DNA of 64,000 nt. Source: Neobacillus niacini (GTDB taxonomy: Bacteria; Bacillota; Bacilli; Bacillales; Cytobacillaceae). Where the stretch lies: positions 62,001 to 126,000 of the forward strand of contig NZ_BAWM01000158.1 in assembly GCF_000759675.1 (NCBI RefSeq), in the 5' to 3' direction. The notes beneath the pieces were generated by a model that was not told where the DNA came from, ran no database searches, and saw only the letters and a program-made list of their open reading frames with translations. This document shows positions 44,219 through 58,051 of this stretch, piece by piece. The first letter of the stretch is position 1. Every line of letters begins with the position of its first letter. A program made the translations under genes and the position numbers.

Positions 44219-45187
44219 ATGACCAGCTATTTAGAGATTAGAAGATTCCGTGATGACCAAATTATTTGGGTTTCTCGCAATCATTTACAGTTAAACCAGC
44301 TTCATGATGAAATCATCCATCGTGTAATCACGGTATCAGTTAAAGAAATAGAAGAAAGATACGGGCCCCTGCCCTGCCCTTTTACCTTTTTTATGATGGG
44401 TAGTGCTGGAAGGTTTGAGCAATCCGTCTGGAGCGATCAGGACCATGGCATTATTTATCAACAGCAAGGCACAGAAATAAATGATCACTTTTTGGCATTA
44501 GGGAAAGAAATCTCACACGGCTTGCAACTAGCCGGCTATGAATATTGTGATGGAGCTGTTATGGCAAGCAATCCCTTATGGTGTAAATCACTATCCGAAT
44601 GGAGGAGGCAATTAGCCAATTGGTCCATCGACTCGAATTGGCAATCGATTCGCCAGCTATTGATTTTTATTGATGGTCGATCCCTTTATGGTGAAGCAAG
44701 CTTTCTAGAAAACTTAAAGATTGAAGTATATCAGACTATCAAAAATGAGAATCTCTTAAAAAAAGTACTTGATAATACCCTGCACCTAAAAAAAGGAATT
44801 GGCGTGCTAGGGCAAATCCTAGTGGAAACACACGGACCACATTCGGGTTCCCTAAATATAAAAGAAAAAGCCCTTTTTCCATATGTAAATGCGATACGTC
44901 TATTGGCTATAAAAGGGAATATACTCGAAACCTCTACTCTGTCCCGGCTGAAAAAGCTGCCCGAAATTGAACTACCTATTATTAAGAAAGAAATATATAA
45001 GCAACAGTTTTTGAAATTACTAAACCTTCGCCTATCACTATCAAAACCTGACAATTACGAAAATAGCCATTATCTTCCTGTAGCATCCCTTTCAAAAAAA
45101 CAAAAGGAAGAAGTAAAAGAAATATTGAAAAACGGGGCTGCCCTTTATCGTTATGTCAGAAATTTAGTAGAAAAGGAGAATTACTAA
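44219..45187 (+). CDS. DUF294 nucleotidyltransferase-like protein
   Basis: A 322-residue protein with MGSAGRFEQSVWSDQDHGIIY, the GS...D-x-D nucleotidyltransferase motif seen in DUF294 proteins and the N-terminal domain of GlnD uridylyltransferase. A C-terminal DUF294_C-like helical region follows. No CBS or cyclic-nucleotide domain is attached, unlike many homologues. AGGGGGA precedes the start. The stop overlaps the start of the exonuclease gene (TAATG). A signalling role linked to ammonium is suggested only by position. Confidence 0.8.
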   Translation: MTSYLEIRRFRDDQIIWVSRNHLQLNQLHDEIIHRVITVSVKEIEERYGPLPCPFTFFMMGSAGRFEQSVWSDQDHGIIYQQQGTEINDHFLALGKEISHGLQLAGYEYCDGAVMASNPLWCKSLSEWRRQLANWSIDSNWQSIRQLLIFIDGRSLYGEASFLENLKIEVYQTIKNENLLKKVLDNTLHLKKGIGVLGQILVETHGPHSGSLNIKEKALFPYVNAIRLLAIKGNILETSTLSRLKKLPEIELPIIKKEIYKQQFLKLLNLRLSLSKPDNYENSHYLPVASLSKKQKEEVKEILKNGAALYRYVRNLVEKENY

Positions 45188-45921
45188 TGGGAATGAATGA
45201 TATGATCCAATTTTTCAGGCAGATGTCAGGTAGACTTGGTCCCAACATTTATGCAGGAGTTCAGGGGCAGACTAACATGCAAAATATCTCATTTATTAGA
45301 CAGCTTCAAAAAGAAATGAAAGTGAATAACTGCCTTGACACGCCCCTTCACGAATTAAAAGTTGTTGTGTTTGATTTAGAAACGACCGGTTTCTATCCTG
45401 AAAAAGGAGATCGAGTCATCTCCATCGGCGCTATCAAAATGACAGGGAATGTAATCATAGAAACTGAAACTTTTTATTCCCTAGTACATTCTCCAAATAG
45501 TCTTTCAGAGGAAATCTCAGTCTTGACCAACATTTGTGAAGAAGAATTACGTCGTGCACCCTTTGCCTCTGAAGTGTTAATGGATTTTTTCAAATTTGTT
45601 AAAAATCATGCACTTGTTGCCCACCACGCCAAGCATGAACAGGCCTTTATGCAAAAAATGACATGGGATCTATTAAAAACTAGATTTGAACACAGAATTA
45701 TTGATACCACCTTTTTACTGCGCCTATCAAATCCTCTAATTAAATCTATTCCACTCGAAGATGCCTGCAAGAAATGTGGAATTGATGTAATCAATCGTCA
45801 TCACGCCCTAGGTGATGCGAAACTGACAGCGCATATTTGGGGTCATTATTTGGAGTTTGCCCAATCAATGGGTTATAAAAATCTACGAGAGATATACGAA
45901 TATCTTGCGAAAATTAGATAG
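45187..45921 (+). CDS. DnaQ-like 3'-5' exonuclease
   Basis: A 244-residue DEDDh exonuclease. VVFDLETTGFYPEKGDRVISIGAI is ExoI (Asp-Glu), ALVAHHAKHEQAFM holds the ExoII Asp-equivalent region, and HHALGDAKLTAHIW is ExoIII (His, Asp). Residues 1-55 are an extra N-terminal piece. Translation is coupled to the DUF294 gene. In other bacteria these two domains are often neighbours or fused with CBS domains. Confidence 0.85.
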   Translation: MGMNDMIQFFRQMSGRLGPNIYAGVQGQTNMQNISFIRQLQKEMKVNNCLDTPLHELKVVVFDLETTGFYPEKGDRVISIGAIKMTGNVIIETETFYSLVHSPNSLSEEISVLTNICEEELRRAPFASEVLMDFFKFVKNHALVAHHAKHEQAFMQKMTWDLLKTRFEHRIIDTTFLLRLSNPLIKSIPLEDACKKCGIDVINRHHALGDAKLTAHIWGHYLEFAQSMGYKNLREIYEYLAKIR

Positions 45922-46170
45922 TAGCAAAAGTAAAAAACTAATATAGTGAAAAACTAATGATCCTTTTTTTACCGTTGATCGGCTTATTAATCCAAGCCAT
46001 TTTATAAGTTGACTATAATAGAATCCCCGTATGAAATTACCTCTTTTCACTCTTCTTATTAGACCTCAAAAAAAATTTTTTTACTATTTTTATTTCTCGC
46101 TAACCTTAATCTGACAAGAATGAAAACGCTATCAATTTTTCGGATTTATTTGAATTGTCAGTTTTTTATA
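45922..46170. other. non-coding stretch upstream of the ilv promoter
   Basis: AT-rich, with an A8-T7 tract near 46070 and no credible gene or T-box. It leads into the ilvE promoter. Confidence 0.5.
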
Positions 46171-46210
46171 TTGACCAAGATTTAGATTGGGTGTAAGATT
46201 ACTGAAAATA
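46171..46210 (+). promoter_or_regulatory. ilv-leu promoter with CodY-like box
   Basis: TTGACC (46171-46176), a 17-bp spacer and TAAGAT (46194-46199). A sequence at 46196-46210 (around CTGAAAAT) matches 11 of 15 positions of the CodY consensus and overlaps the -10 and start region, where CodY would repress in rich medium. Confidence 0.55.
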
Positions 46211-46332
46211 TAATTTGTAGTAAATATTCTAATAAATTTACATGCCTTCGGTCATTCCTTAAATAGGAGATATGGCATGGATTTTCTTTAAATTATCTAA
46301 AAAATGTTTCATGACTAAAAGGAGTGGTTAGG

Positions 46333-47241
46333 TTGGGAAGTCAATGGATATTCCTTGGCGAAGAATTCGTCAAGAAAGAGGATGCTGTAGTTTCAGTTTT
46401 TGACCATGGATTTTTATATGGAGATGGAGTATTTGAAGGCATTCGTGTTTATAGCGGAAACGTCTTTAGACTCGATGCTCACTTAAAAAGACTGTTCGAA
46501 TCAGCACAATCCATTATGCTGAAAATTCCTTATACACAGGAAGAAATGACACAATTAATTGTGGATACAATCAGAAAAAATGAATTAGACAGCGCCTATA
46601 TTCGTGTCGTAGTTTCACGAGGTAAAGGAAATCTCGGCCTAGACCCTTCCTCCTGCTCGAAACCAAGCGTTATTATAATCGCTGAGGAATTGAAAATGTA
46701 TCCTCAGGAATATTACGATCGAGGAATCAAAATTGCATCAGTGCCAAGCAGAAGAAATCGACCAGATGTACTTAGTCCTCAAATTAAATCACTTAACTAT
46801 TTAAATAATATTCTAGTTAAATTAGAAGCCAATCAAGCTGGTGTAGAGGAAGCTTTAATGCTCAATGATCAAGGATATGTAACAGAAGGTTCCGCTGACA
46901 ATATCTTCATTGTAAAAAATGGAGTTATTTACACCCCTCCTGTTTACTTGGGAGCATTAGAAGGTATTACCAGAAACGCTATTATTGATGTAGCAAAAGC
47001 GAAAGGTTATGAGGTTAGAGAATCTCCATTCACTCGGCATGATGTTTATGTTGCTGATGAGGTGTTCTTAACCGGAACAGCTGTAGAAGTCATTGCTGTA
47101 ATTAATGTTGATGGCCGGATCATTAGCAGCGGCAAACCAGGCGACGTTACAAATGACTTATTAGAAGAATTCAGAAAAATCGTAACAACGGACGGTGTGG
47201 CTTGTTATCCTGAATCATCAAACCATGCCATAGTCAGTTAG
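46333..47241 (+). CDS. ilvE: branched-chain amino acid aminotransferase
   Basis: The TTG at 46333 is chosen, 8 nt after AAAGGAG; the GTG at 46324 touches the site. The 302-residue class IV PLP enzyme has FDHGFLYGDGVFEGIR at the N-terminus, the PLP lysine in QIKSLNYLNN, and FLTGTAVEVIAV near the C-terminus. It makes the last step to Ile, Leu and Val from the 2-oxo acids. It heads the operon, which is not the arrangement in B. subtilis 168. Confidence 0.93.
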   Translation: MGSQWIFLGEEFVKKEDAVVSVFDHGFLYGDGVFEGIRVYSGNVFRLDAHLKRLFESAQSIMLKIPYTQEEMTQLIVDTIRKNELDSAYIRVVVSRGKGNLGLDPSSCSKPSVIIIAEELKMYPQEYYDRGIKIASVPSRRNRPDVLSPQIKSLNYLNNILVKLEANQAGVEEALMLNDQGYVTEGSADNIFIVKNGVIYTPPVYLGALEGITRNAIIDVAKAKGYEVRESPFTRHDVYVADEVFLTGTAVEVIAVINVDGRIISSGKPGDVTNDLLEEFRKIVTTDGVACYPESSNHAIVS

Positions 47242-47251
47242 GAGATAAATA

Positions 47252-48922
47252 ATGCGAAGCGATATGATTAAAAAGGGGATTGATCGTGCTCCCCACCGCA
47301 GCTTATTATACGCTACTGGGGTAACAGTGAAGGACCTGGAAAAACCGTTTATCGGTGTCTGTAACTCATTTATTGAAATTATCCCTGGACATAAACACCT
47401 TAATCATTTCGGTGAAATTGTAAAAGAAGCAATACGAGAAGCTGGCGGAATACCTTTTGAATTTAACACTATTGGTGTAGATGACGGAATTGCAATGGGG
47501 CATATTGGAATGCGTTACTCCCTGCCAAGCCGTGAAATTATTGCTGACAGTGCTGAAACTGTAATTAATGCTCACTGGTTCGATGGTGTATTCTACATTC
47601 CGAACTGTGACAAAATTACACCAGGGATGTTAATGGCCGCAGCCAGAACCAACGTTCCATCTGTATTTGTTTCAGGTGGTCCCATGGAAGCAGGCGTTTC
47701 TCCAACGACTGGTAAGAATCTTTCCCTCACCTCCGTTTTTGAAGGCGTCGGTGCTTACCATAGTGGTTCGATGACACAGCAGGAGTTGCTCGACATTGAA
47801 ACAAATGCTTGCCCTACTTGCGGTTCATGCTCAGGAATGTTCACTGCTAACTCGATGAATTGCCTAATGGAAGTCTTAGGGATGACAGTTCCTGGTAATG
47901 GAACGATTGTCGCTACTTCAGCGGAAAGACATGAGTTAATCCGTCACGCTGCAAGACATCTTGTGGAATTAGTAAAAAATGATATTCGTCCTCGTGACAT
48001 TATCACAAGAGAAGCGATTGACAACGCATTTGCTTTGGATATGGCCATGGGGGGATCGACTAACACCGTTCTACATACCCTAGCCATCGCTCATGAAGCA
48101 GGTATTGAATATGATTTACGGGATATCAACAAAATTGCTGAAAAGGTACCATATTTAGCAAAAATTATGCCCGCGTCCGATTATTCTATGGAAGATATTC
48201 ATCATGCTGGCGGAGTTAGTGCCATTATCAATGAGCTTTATAAAGTTGAAGGTGCACTGCATAAGGATTGCTTAACGATTACTGGAAAAACTCTTCAAGA
48301 AAATGTGAAGGATGCAACAATAACAAATGAGAATGTTATCCGTACCAAAGACAATCCATATAGCCCTGTTGGCGGACTATCCATCCTATATGGAAATATT
48401 GCTCCAGATGGCAGTGTTATCAAAGTCGGTGCCGTTGATCCATCGATTAAAACATTCCTTGGTGAAGCAATCGTTTTTGAGTCTCAAGAAGAAGCGCAAG
48501 AAAATATAAATAATGGCACTGTGCATGCAGGACACGTTGTGGTTATTCGCTATGAAGGTCCAAAAGGCGGTCCAGGAATGCCAGAAATGCTTGCCCCTAC
48601 ATCCGCAATTATGGGGCGTGGATTAGGTAAAGAAGTTGCACTAATAACTGATGGCCGCTTCTCAGGTGCCAGCCGCGGTATTTCAATCGGACATATATCA
48701 CCGGAAGCAGCAGAAGGCGGACCTATTGCTCTTGTTGAAAATGGTGACAAAATCCTAATCGACCTACTGGCTCGGTCCATTGAATTGCTTGTGGATGACG
48801 AGGTTTTAGCGGAAAGAAGACGCTTATGGCAAAAGCCAGAACCAAAAATCAAAACCGGCTACCTAGCCAAATACGCAAAGTTAGTTACATCCGCTAATAC
48901 AGGCGGGGTTATGAAGATATAG
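47252..48922 (+). CDS. ilvD: dihydroxy-acid dehydratase
   Basis: A 556-residue IlvD/Edd enzyme. NCDKITPGM and [19 protein letters not shown] supply the cluster cysteines, and the C-terminus has [20 protein letters not shown]. It dehydrates dihydroxy acids to the 2-oxo acid precursors of Val and Ile. The gene follows ilvE by 10 nt with AGGAGA upstream. Confidence 0.96.
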   Translation: MRSDMIKKGIDRAPHRSLLYATGVTVKDLEKPFIGVCNSFIEIIPGHKHLNHFGEIVKEAIREAGGIPFEFNTIGVDDGIAMGHIGMRYSLPSREIIADSAETVINAHWFDGVFYIPNCDKITPGMLMAAARTNVPSVFVSGGPMEAGVSPTTGKNLSLTSVFEGVGAYHSGSMTQQELLDIETNACPTCGSCSGMFTANSMNCLMEVLGMTVPGNGTIVATSAERHELIRHAARHLVELVKNDIRPRDIITREAIDNAFALDMAMGGSTNTVLHTLAIAHEAGIEYDLRDINKIAEKVPYLAKIMPASDYSMEDIHHAGGVSAIINELYKVEGALHKDCLTITGKTLQENVKDATITNENVIRTKDNPYSPVGGLSILYGNIAPDGSVIKVGAVDPSIKTFLGEAIVFESQEEAQENINNGTVHAGHVVVIRYEGPKGGPGMPEMLAPTSAIMGRGLGKEVALITDGRFSGASRGISIGHISPEAAEGGPIALVENGDKILIDLLARSIELLVDDEVLAERRRLWQKPEPKIKTGYLAKYAKLVTSANTGGVMKI

Positions 48923-49027
48923 AAACAAAAAATTTTACTGTAACTTTAACCTACTTAGGGTTTAGGCTCCCTTTTAATCGCCGAGGTTAAAGACATTTCA
49001 GTAGATTTGAAAAATTCATAGACAAAA

Positions 49028-49351
49028 TCGATGACGGGAATAAAGGAATAAGAAAATGTATTTTCAGAGAGCTGGGGTTGCTGGAAGCCCAGTAATACAC
49101 CTTATTCCGACATCATCCCTGAGTATTGAGCTGAACAGTCCTTACTTATTAGGCTCAATCGGGTGTTCTTTTGGAGCACCTGTTACCAAAAGAAGCGGTT
49201 ATGATTCATTTCAGCCGCTTCAAGAGGCAGTATTCGTGAGGATGCTGTAAAACCGGGTGGTACCGAGAAAAGGAAGGCCTTTTCTCCCCGATATATTCTG
49301 CTAATGTTTTTTGTAACTGCAGTTTATTCGGAGAGATTATGGCCTTCTTTT
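49028..49351 (+). promoter_or_regulatory. T-box leader of ilvB
   Basis: GATGACGGGAA starts Stem I, AGAGAGCTGGGG with TGGAAGCCCAG is its distal part, and GGGTGGTACCGAG (49255-49267) is the T-box proper (usual form AGGGTGGNACCGCG). The terminator pairs GAAGGCC and CTCCCCGA (49273-49291) with TCGGAGAG and GGCCTTC (49328-49347), followed by TTTT. Uncharged branched-chain tRNA would favour read-through into ilvB. I could not fix the specifier codon with confidence. Confidence 0.85.
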
Positions 49352-49420
49352 ACTATTTTGGGATGATATCCATAAATTTTTTAAAAAAAGATTCGAACAT
49401 TCACAAGGAGGGATTACAAG

Positions 49421-51144
49421 GTGAAAGTAGAAGCAAAGCCGGACTTCCAAACCAGTACGGCACCAAAAACGGGTGCAGACCTGCTCATTGACTTATTAAT
49501 TAATGAAGGTGTTGATACGCTTTTTGGGTATCCGGGGGGTGCCGTTCTGCCAATATATGATGCGATTTACCGTGCGAGAGACACCATTAAACACGTCCTT
49601 TTCCGTCATGAGCAAGGAAGTATTCATGCGGCTGAAGGATATGCCCGCATTACTGGAAAACCCGGTGTTGTAATTGCAACTTCAGGTCCTGGGGCAACCA
49701 ACCTGGTTACTGGAATTACAGACGCGATGATGGATTCTTTACCTCTAGTCATTTTCACTGGTCAGGTTGCACGAGGTGTCATCGGAACAGACGCATTTCA
49801 GGAAGCAGATGTTATGGCTATCACAACACCAATCACAAAGCATAATTATCAGGTACAATCCATTTCTGACTTGCCTAGGATTGTAAAAGAAGCATTTCAT
49901 ATTGCTTCTACAGGGCGTCCAGGTCCGGTTTTAATTGATGTTCCAAAAGACATATCTGCAGGAGAATTATTCGAAATACCTGAGGAAGGAACGATCCACC
50001 TGCCTGGATATCAGCCAACAACAAAGCCAAATCCGCTGCAGATCAAAAAACTTGCCGATGCGATTACAAAGTCAAGAAAACCGGTTATTCTAGCTGGTGC
50101 TGGTATTCTTCACGGTAAAGCTTCTACAGAGTTAACAGCTTTTGCTGAAAAGCACAAGATTCCAGTTGTAACCACTCTTCTTGGTCTTGGAACTTTCCCA
50201 GCAAACAATCCTCTCTCTCTCGGGATGGGCGGCATGCATGGAACATATACAGCAAACATGGCAATATACGAATCAGATTTACTAATTAATATAGGTGCCC
50301 GCTTTGATGACCGGCTTACAGGAAATCTAAAGCACTTCGCTCCAAATGCCAAGGTTGCCCATATTGATATCGACCCTGCTGAAATTGGAAAAAATGTTCC
50401 AACAAATATTCCAATTGTTTCTGATTCAAAGGAAGCATTGGTTGAACTAATCAATCAGACAGCAGAATCACCCGAAACTGAAGGATGGTTAGAAACACTA
50501 AATAAGTATAAAGAAGAATTCCCATTATGGTATAAACACGATCCAAACGGAATGTCCCCACAATGGTTGATTGAAGCCATTCATAAAGTAACAAATGGTA
50601 ATGCCGTTGTCACGACGGACGTTGGTCAGCACCAAATGTGGGCCGCTCAGTATTACAATTTTGAAAAACCGCATCGCTGGGTTACATCAGGAGGACTTGG
50701 AACGATGGGCTTCGGCTTCCCTGCTGCAATTGGAGCGCAAATGGCTTCACCAGGAAGCACAGTTGTAGCCATTGTCGGCGACGCTGGTTTCCAAATGACT
50801 CTGCAAGAGTTATCCGTTATTTATGAACAAAATTTACCGATTAAGATCATTATCGTCAATAACGGTGCCCTAGGTATGGTTCGACAATGGCAGGAATTAT
50901 TACATGGCAACCGTATTTCCGAGTCCATTCTTCAAACACAGCCAGATTTTGTGAAGCTAGCTGAAAGCTATCATATCAGGGGAATAAAGATTGAAAGCCA
51001 AGAAGAATTAATCACTAAGCTCCCTGAAGTATTTGCTTACGATGGTCCTGTTTTAATGGATTGCCGAGTGCTTCAGCAGGAAAAAGTCTTCCCAATGATT
51101 GCTCCTGGAAAAGGTATACATGAAATGATTGGGGTGAAACCATC

Positions 51145-51148
<4 letters not shown>
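49421..51148 (+). CDS. ilvB: acetolactate synthase large subunit
   Basis: A 575-residue ThDP enzyme starting with GTG after AAGGAGGG. The catalytic Glu lies in [15 protein letters not shown], and the ThDP/Mg site is [17 protein letters not shown]...NN. It condenses pyruvate with pyruvate or 2-oxobutyrate. The stop overlaps the start of the regulatory subunit gene (ATGA). Confidence 0.96.
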
Positions 51149-54240
<3,092 letters not shown>

Positions 54241-54304
54241 ACCAGCTCAAGCTTAAGAGTCTTTCTGCGAGGCGATGTAAAAAATGATGAGGAGGTTGCT
54301 TCGA

Positions 54305-55411
54305 ATGAAAAAACATATTGTATTACTACCTGGTGATGGGATTGGCAAGGAAGTTATTAATTCTGCAAAAGACGTATTGAACGCAATTGCTGAAGAGTTT
54401 AACCATAGTTTTACCTTCGAATCCCATGAGATCGGAGGGGCAGCCATTGACCTATACGGTACACCGCTGCCGGAAACAACAGTTGACGCCTGCAAGCAAG
54501 CTGATGCTGTATTATTAGGTGCTGTTGGAGGCCCAAAATGGGATAACAACCCCTCCCATTTACGCCCTGAAAGAGGATTACTCGGAATTCGCAAGGCCCT
54601 TGATTTATATGCAAATTTAAGACCGATTAAAGGATTTAAAAATTTGCTGCATGCTTCTCCTTTGAAAGAGGAAGTTGTGGCGGGCAGCGATTTATTGATT
54701 GTCCGTGAGTTAACTGGAGGCATTTATTTCGGTACTCCTAGTGAACGTCGTGACAACGGTCAAACAGTAGTTGATACACTTGCTTACACTCGGAAAGAGA
54801 TTGAAAGAATCGTAGACAAAGCATTCCAGGCGGCCCAAGGGCGGCGTGGACTCCTTACCTCTGTTGATAAAGCGAATGTATTGGAATCCAGTAAAATGTG
54901 GCGTGAAATTGTGGAAGAGAAAAAAGCCCAGTATCCAGATGTTACGGTTGAGCATGTTCTCGTTGATGCCGCTGCAATGAAATTGATTACAAATCCTTCT
55001 AAGTTCGATGTTATTGTTACAGAGAACATGTTCGGTGACATTCTTAGTGATGAAGCCTCAGTATTAACAGGCTCACTTGGAATGCTAGCCTCAGCCAGCC
55101 TGAGTGAAGATGGTGTTGGTTTATATGAACCAGTTCATGGCTCAGCACCAGACATTGCCGGCAAAGGGATTGCCAATCCAGCAGCGATGATTTTATCAAC
55201 TGCGTTAATGTTGCGTTACTCTTTCCAATTAAACGATGAGGCGAAACTGATCGAGGATGCAGTCCAGTCTGTGTTGGATGCTGGATTCCATACTGCAGAC
55301 CTTCAAATTCCAGAAGGAAGACTTGTCGGAACTGCAGAAATGACTCGTCATATTGTTGATTTTATTAAGTCTCAAAACGCATCAAAATGTATCATGAGCT
55401 GTTATGTGTAA
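54305..55411 (+). CDS. leuB: 3-isopropylmalate dehydrogenase
   Basis: The ATG at 54305 has GAGGAGG 9 nt upstream, giving 368 residues. LLPGDGIGKEV, LLGAVGGPKWD, ELTGGIYFG and ENMFGDILSDEAS are all canonical. It is NAD-dependent and oxidatively decarboxylates 3-isopropylmalate. A 600-bp repeat-bearing gap follows before leuC, which is odd within an operon. Confidence 0.95.
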   Translation: MKKHIVLLPGDGIGKEVINSAKDVLNAIAEEFNHSFTFESHEIGGAAIDLYGTPLPETTVDACKQADAVLLGAVGGPKWDNNPSHLRPERGLLGIRKALDLYANLRPIKGFKNLLHASPLKEEVVAGSDLLIVRELTGGIYFGTPSERRDNGQTVVDTLAYTRKEIERIVDKAFQAAQGRRGLLTSVDKANVLESSKMWREIVEEKKAQYPDVTVEHVLVDAAAMKLITNPSKFDVIVTENMFGDILSDEASVLTGSLGMLASASLSEDGVGLYEPVHGSAPDIAGKGIANPAAMILSTALMLRYSFQLNDEAKLIEDAVQSVLDAGFHTADLQIPEGRLVGTAEMTRHIVDFIKSQNASKCIMSCYV

Positions 55412-55551
55412 TTGACCGCAGCTGGGCTCATCAGTCCAGCTGCTTCTCCCTATTTAGGAAACTTATTTTTATGGCATACCGGAGATATTACTTCGAGATT
55501 CGGAGTTATATCTTCAGGAGCCCAGAGATATCTCCAGAATCGCAAGGAAGT

Positions 55552-55913
55552 CTGGAGTGACCGTAGATCATATAGAAAAAACTTTTGGGTCAATGCAGAT
55601 AGGCTGGAGTGACCGTAGATCATATAGAAAATGCCTTTGGGTCAATACAGATAGGCTGGAGTGACCGTAGATCATATAGAAAATGCTTTTGGGTCAATGT
55701 AGATAGGCTGGAGTGACCGTAGATCATATAGAAAATGCTTTTGGGGCAATGTAGATAGGCTGGAGTGACCGTAGATCATATAGAAAATGCTTTTGGGTCA
55801 ATGCAGATAGGCTGGAGTGACCGTAGATCATGTAGAAAATGCTTTTGGGTCAATGCAGATAGGCTGGAGTGACCGTAGATCATATAGAAAATGCTTTTGG
55901 GTCAATGTAGATA
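55552..55913. repeat. seven tandem 52-bp direct repeats in the leuB-leuC gap
   Basis: Units begin with CTGGAGTGACCG at 55552, 55604, 55656, 55708, 55760, 55812 and 55864, exactly 52 bp apart; only a few bases vary. Each unit's TGACC can pair with the GGTCA in the preceding unit. The unit length is not divisible by three and no conserved open frame runs through. Divergent copies of a GGAGATAT / ATATCTCC inverted pair precede the array. Confidence 0.95.
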
Positions 55914-56014
55914 TATCTTAGCATCGCAGTATATCCCTATTATGAAAATACTCTTTAACACTTTGGGGACATCTTCCCCTCTCCACTAAATCTATAAACG
56001 TGAGGTAGGACACT

Positions 56015-57433
56015 ATGCAAAAGCCAAAAAATATTATTCAAAAAGTTTGGGAGCAGCATGTTGTACATCAAGAAGCAGGAAAACCTGATTTACTTTATAT
56101 TGATTTGCATCTTGTTCATGAAGTAACCTCTCCTCAGGCATTCGAAGGATTACGAATGAATGGACGAAAAGTGCGTCGCCCGGATCTGACTTATGCAACA
56201 ATGGATCACAATGTTTCAACGCGTGATCGAAATGTAATCAAGGATCCTATTTCAAAGAAACAAATTGATACATTGAAAGAGAACTGTCAGGAATTTGGTG
56301 TTGAACTCTCTGATCGTCAACACCCAGACAATGGAATTGTCCATGTAATTGGTCCTGAACTTGGCCTTACACAGCCTGGAAAAACAATCGTCTGTGGTGA
56401 TAGTCATACTTCTACACATGGTGCGTTTGGTGCTCTAGCGTTCGGTATCGGGACAAGTGAAGTAGAACATGTCCTGGCAACACAAACACTTTGGCAAGCA
56501 CCTCCAAAAACGATGAATGTTAAAATGAATGGAAAGCTTGGAACAGGCGTAACAGCGAAGGATTTAATCTTAGCGATTATCGGTAAATTTGGGGTTCAAT
56601 TCGGAACTGGTTATGTGATGGAATACACAGGTGAAGCGATTCGCTCCCTTTCAATGGAAGAACGTATGACCGTTTGTAATATGTCTATTGAGGGCGGAGC
56701 CAGAGCAGGCTTGATTGCTCCGGATGAAACGACCTTTGAATACTTAAAAGGACGTCGACATGTTCCGAAGGGAGAAGCATTCGAGGAAGCAGTAGCAAAA
56801 TGGCGGACACTCTCCACTGAAGAAGGTGCCGAATATGACGCTGTTGTTGAAATTGAGGCATCTGAGGTTGAACCGCAGGTTACATGGGGAACTAACCCAG
56901 GCATGTGCATCCCTATTACAGCCTCTGTTCCAAACCCGGAAGAAGAAGAAAAGTCTAATAAAAAAGATGAGATTTCTCGTGCCCTTCAATATATGGGACT
57001 TGAAGCGGATCAACCTATTTCAAGTGTAAAAATTGATCATGTCTTTATCGGTTCTTGTACGAATTCACGATTAAGTGATTTACGAAAAGCGGCGGATGTC
57101 GTTCGTGGGCACAAGGTTAACCCTAAGGTTAAGGCCATTGTTGTTCCGGGCTCTTTTAGTGTAAAACTTGCTGCCGAAAAAGAAGGCATTGACCAAATTT
57201 TTAAAGAAGCAGGCTTTGAATGGCGTGAAGCTGGCTGTAGTATGTGCCTGGCAATGAATGATGACATTGTTCCTCCAGGCGGGCGCTGTGCCTCCACTTC
57301 TAACCGTAACTTTGAAGGTCGTCAAGGAAACGGATCTCGTACCCACCTTGTTAGCCCGGAAATGGCAGCTGCTGCTGCAGTTGCAGGTCATTTCGTTGAT
57401 GTTCGTCAGTTCACTGCACAGGAGGTATTATAA
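56015..57433 (+). CDS. leuC: 3-isopropylmalate dehydratase large subunit
   Basis: A 472-residue aconitase-superfamily subunit. [14 protein letters not shown], the cluster Cys in FIGSCTNSR and the CSMCLAMN pair are all present. With LeuD it isomerises 2- to 3-isopropylmalate. GTGAGG precedes the ATG, and leuD follows at once. Confidence 0.96.
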   Translation: MQKPKNIIQKVWEQHVVHQEAGKPDLLYIDLHLVHEVTSPQAFEGLRMNGRKVRRPDLTYATMDHNVSTRDRNVIKDPISKKQIDTLKENCQEFGVELSDRQHPDNGIVHVIGPELGLTQPGKTIVCGDSHTSTHGAFGALAFGIGTSEVEHVLATQTLWQAPPKTMNVKMNGKLGTGVTAKDLILAIIGKFGVQFGTGYVMEYTGEAIRSLSMEERMTVCNMSIEGGARAGLIAPDETTFEYLKGRRHVPKGEAFEEAVAKWRTLSTEEGAEYDAVVEIEASEVEPQVTWGTNPGMCIPITASVPNPEEEEKSNKKDEISRALQYMGLEADQPISSVKIDHVFIGSCTNSRLSDLRKAADVVRGHKVNPKVKAIVVPGSFSVKLAAEKEGIDQIFKEAGFEWREAGCSMCLAMNDDIVPPGGRCASTSNRNFEGRQGNGSRTHLVSPEMAAAAAVAGHFVDVRQFTAQEVL

Positions 57434-58018
57434 ATGGAACCACTACGCATCCATACCGGAGTCGTTTGCCCGTTAAATCGAAGTAATATTGATACAGACC
57501 AAATTATTCCGAAGCAATTTCTAAAAAGAATTGAGCGAAGTGGATTTGGGCAGTTTTTATTTTATCACTGGCGCTTTGATGACGATGGTAACCTTCGAAA
57601 AGATTTTTCTATGAATCATCCAAAATATCAAGGAGCATCTATTTTAGTAGCTGGTGAAAACTTTGGCTGTGGATCCTCTCGTGAACATGCACCCTGGGCG
57701 ATTCAGGACTTTGGTTTTAAAGTTGTTATTGCCCAAAGCTATGCAGATATTTTTAAAAATAACTGCGTGAAAAACGGCATTCTCACTATTCAAGCAAGTG
57801 AAGAACAGGTTCAAACCATCATGCGCAAGGCCGAATCTGAGGGGTACACACTCACTGTGAACCTCGAAGACCAAGTGGTTTATGATAATCAAGGTTTAGA
57901 AATTAAGTTCGATATCCCACCTTATCCTAAAGAAATGCTGCTTAACGGCTGGGATGAAATTGGAGTTACGTTAAATTACGAAGATAAAATTTCACAATAT
58001 GAGCTAGCAAGTAAATAA
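57434..58018 (+). CDS. leuD: 3-isopropylmalate dehydratase small subunit
   Basis: A 194-residue swivel-domain subunit with NFGCGSSREHAPWA and the N-terminal NRSNIDTDQIIPKQFLK. GGAGG at the end of leuC and zero spacing show tight coupling. Last gene of the operon, closed by a terminator. Confidence 0.96.
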   Translation: MEPLRIHTGVVCPLNRSNIDTDQIIPKQFLKRIERSGFGQFLFYHWRFDDDGNLRKDFSMNHPKYQGASILVAGENFGCGSSREHAPWAIQDFGFKVVIAQSYADIFKNNCVKNGILTIQASEEQVQTIMRKAESEGYTLTVNLEDQVVYDNQGLEIKFDIPPYPKEMLLNGWDEIGVTLNYEDKISQYELASK

Positions 58019-58051
58019 AAAAATGAGCTTGGATGTCCAAGCTCATTTTTT
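58017..58051. terminator. bidirectional terminator after leuD
   Basis: AAAAAATGAGCTTGG / CCAAGCTCATTTTTT hairpin; it also serves the convergent ynfA-like gene. Confidence 0.92.

Noticed and set aside
55552-55913. CRISPR array
   Set aside because: The repeats are directly tandem with no unique spacers, and no cas genes are near.
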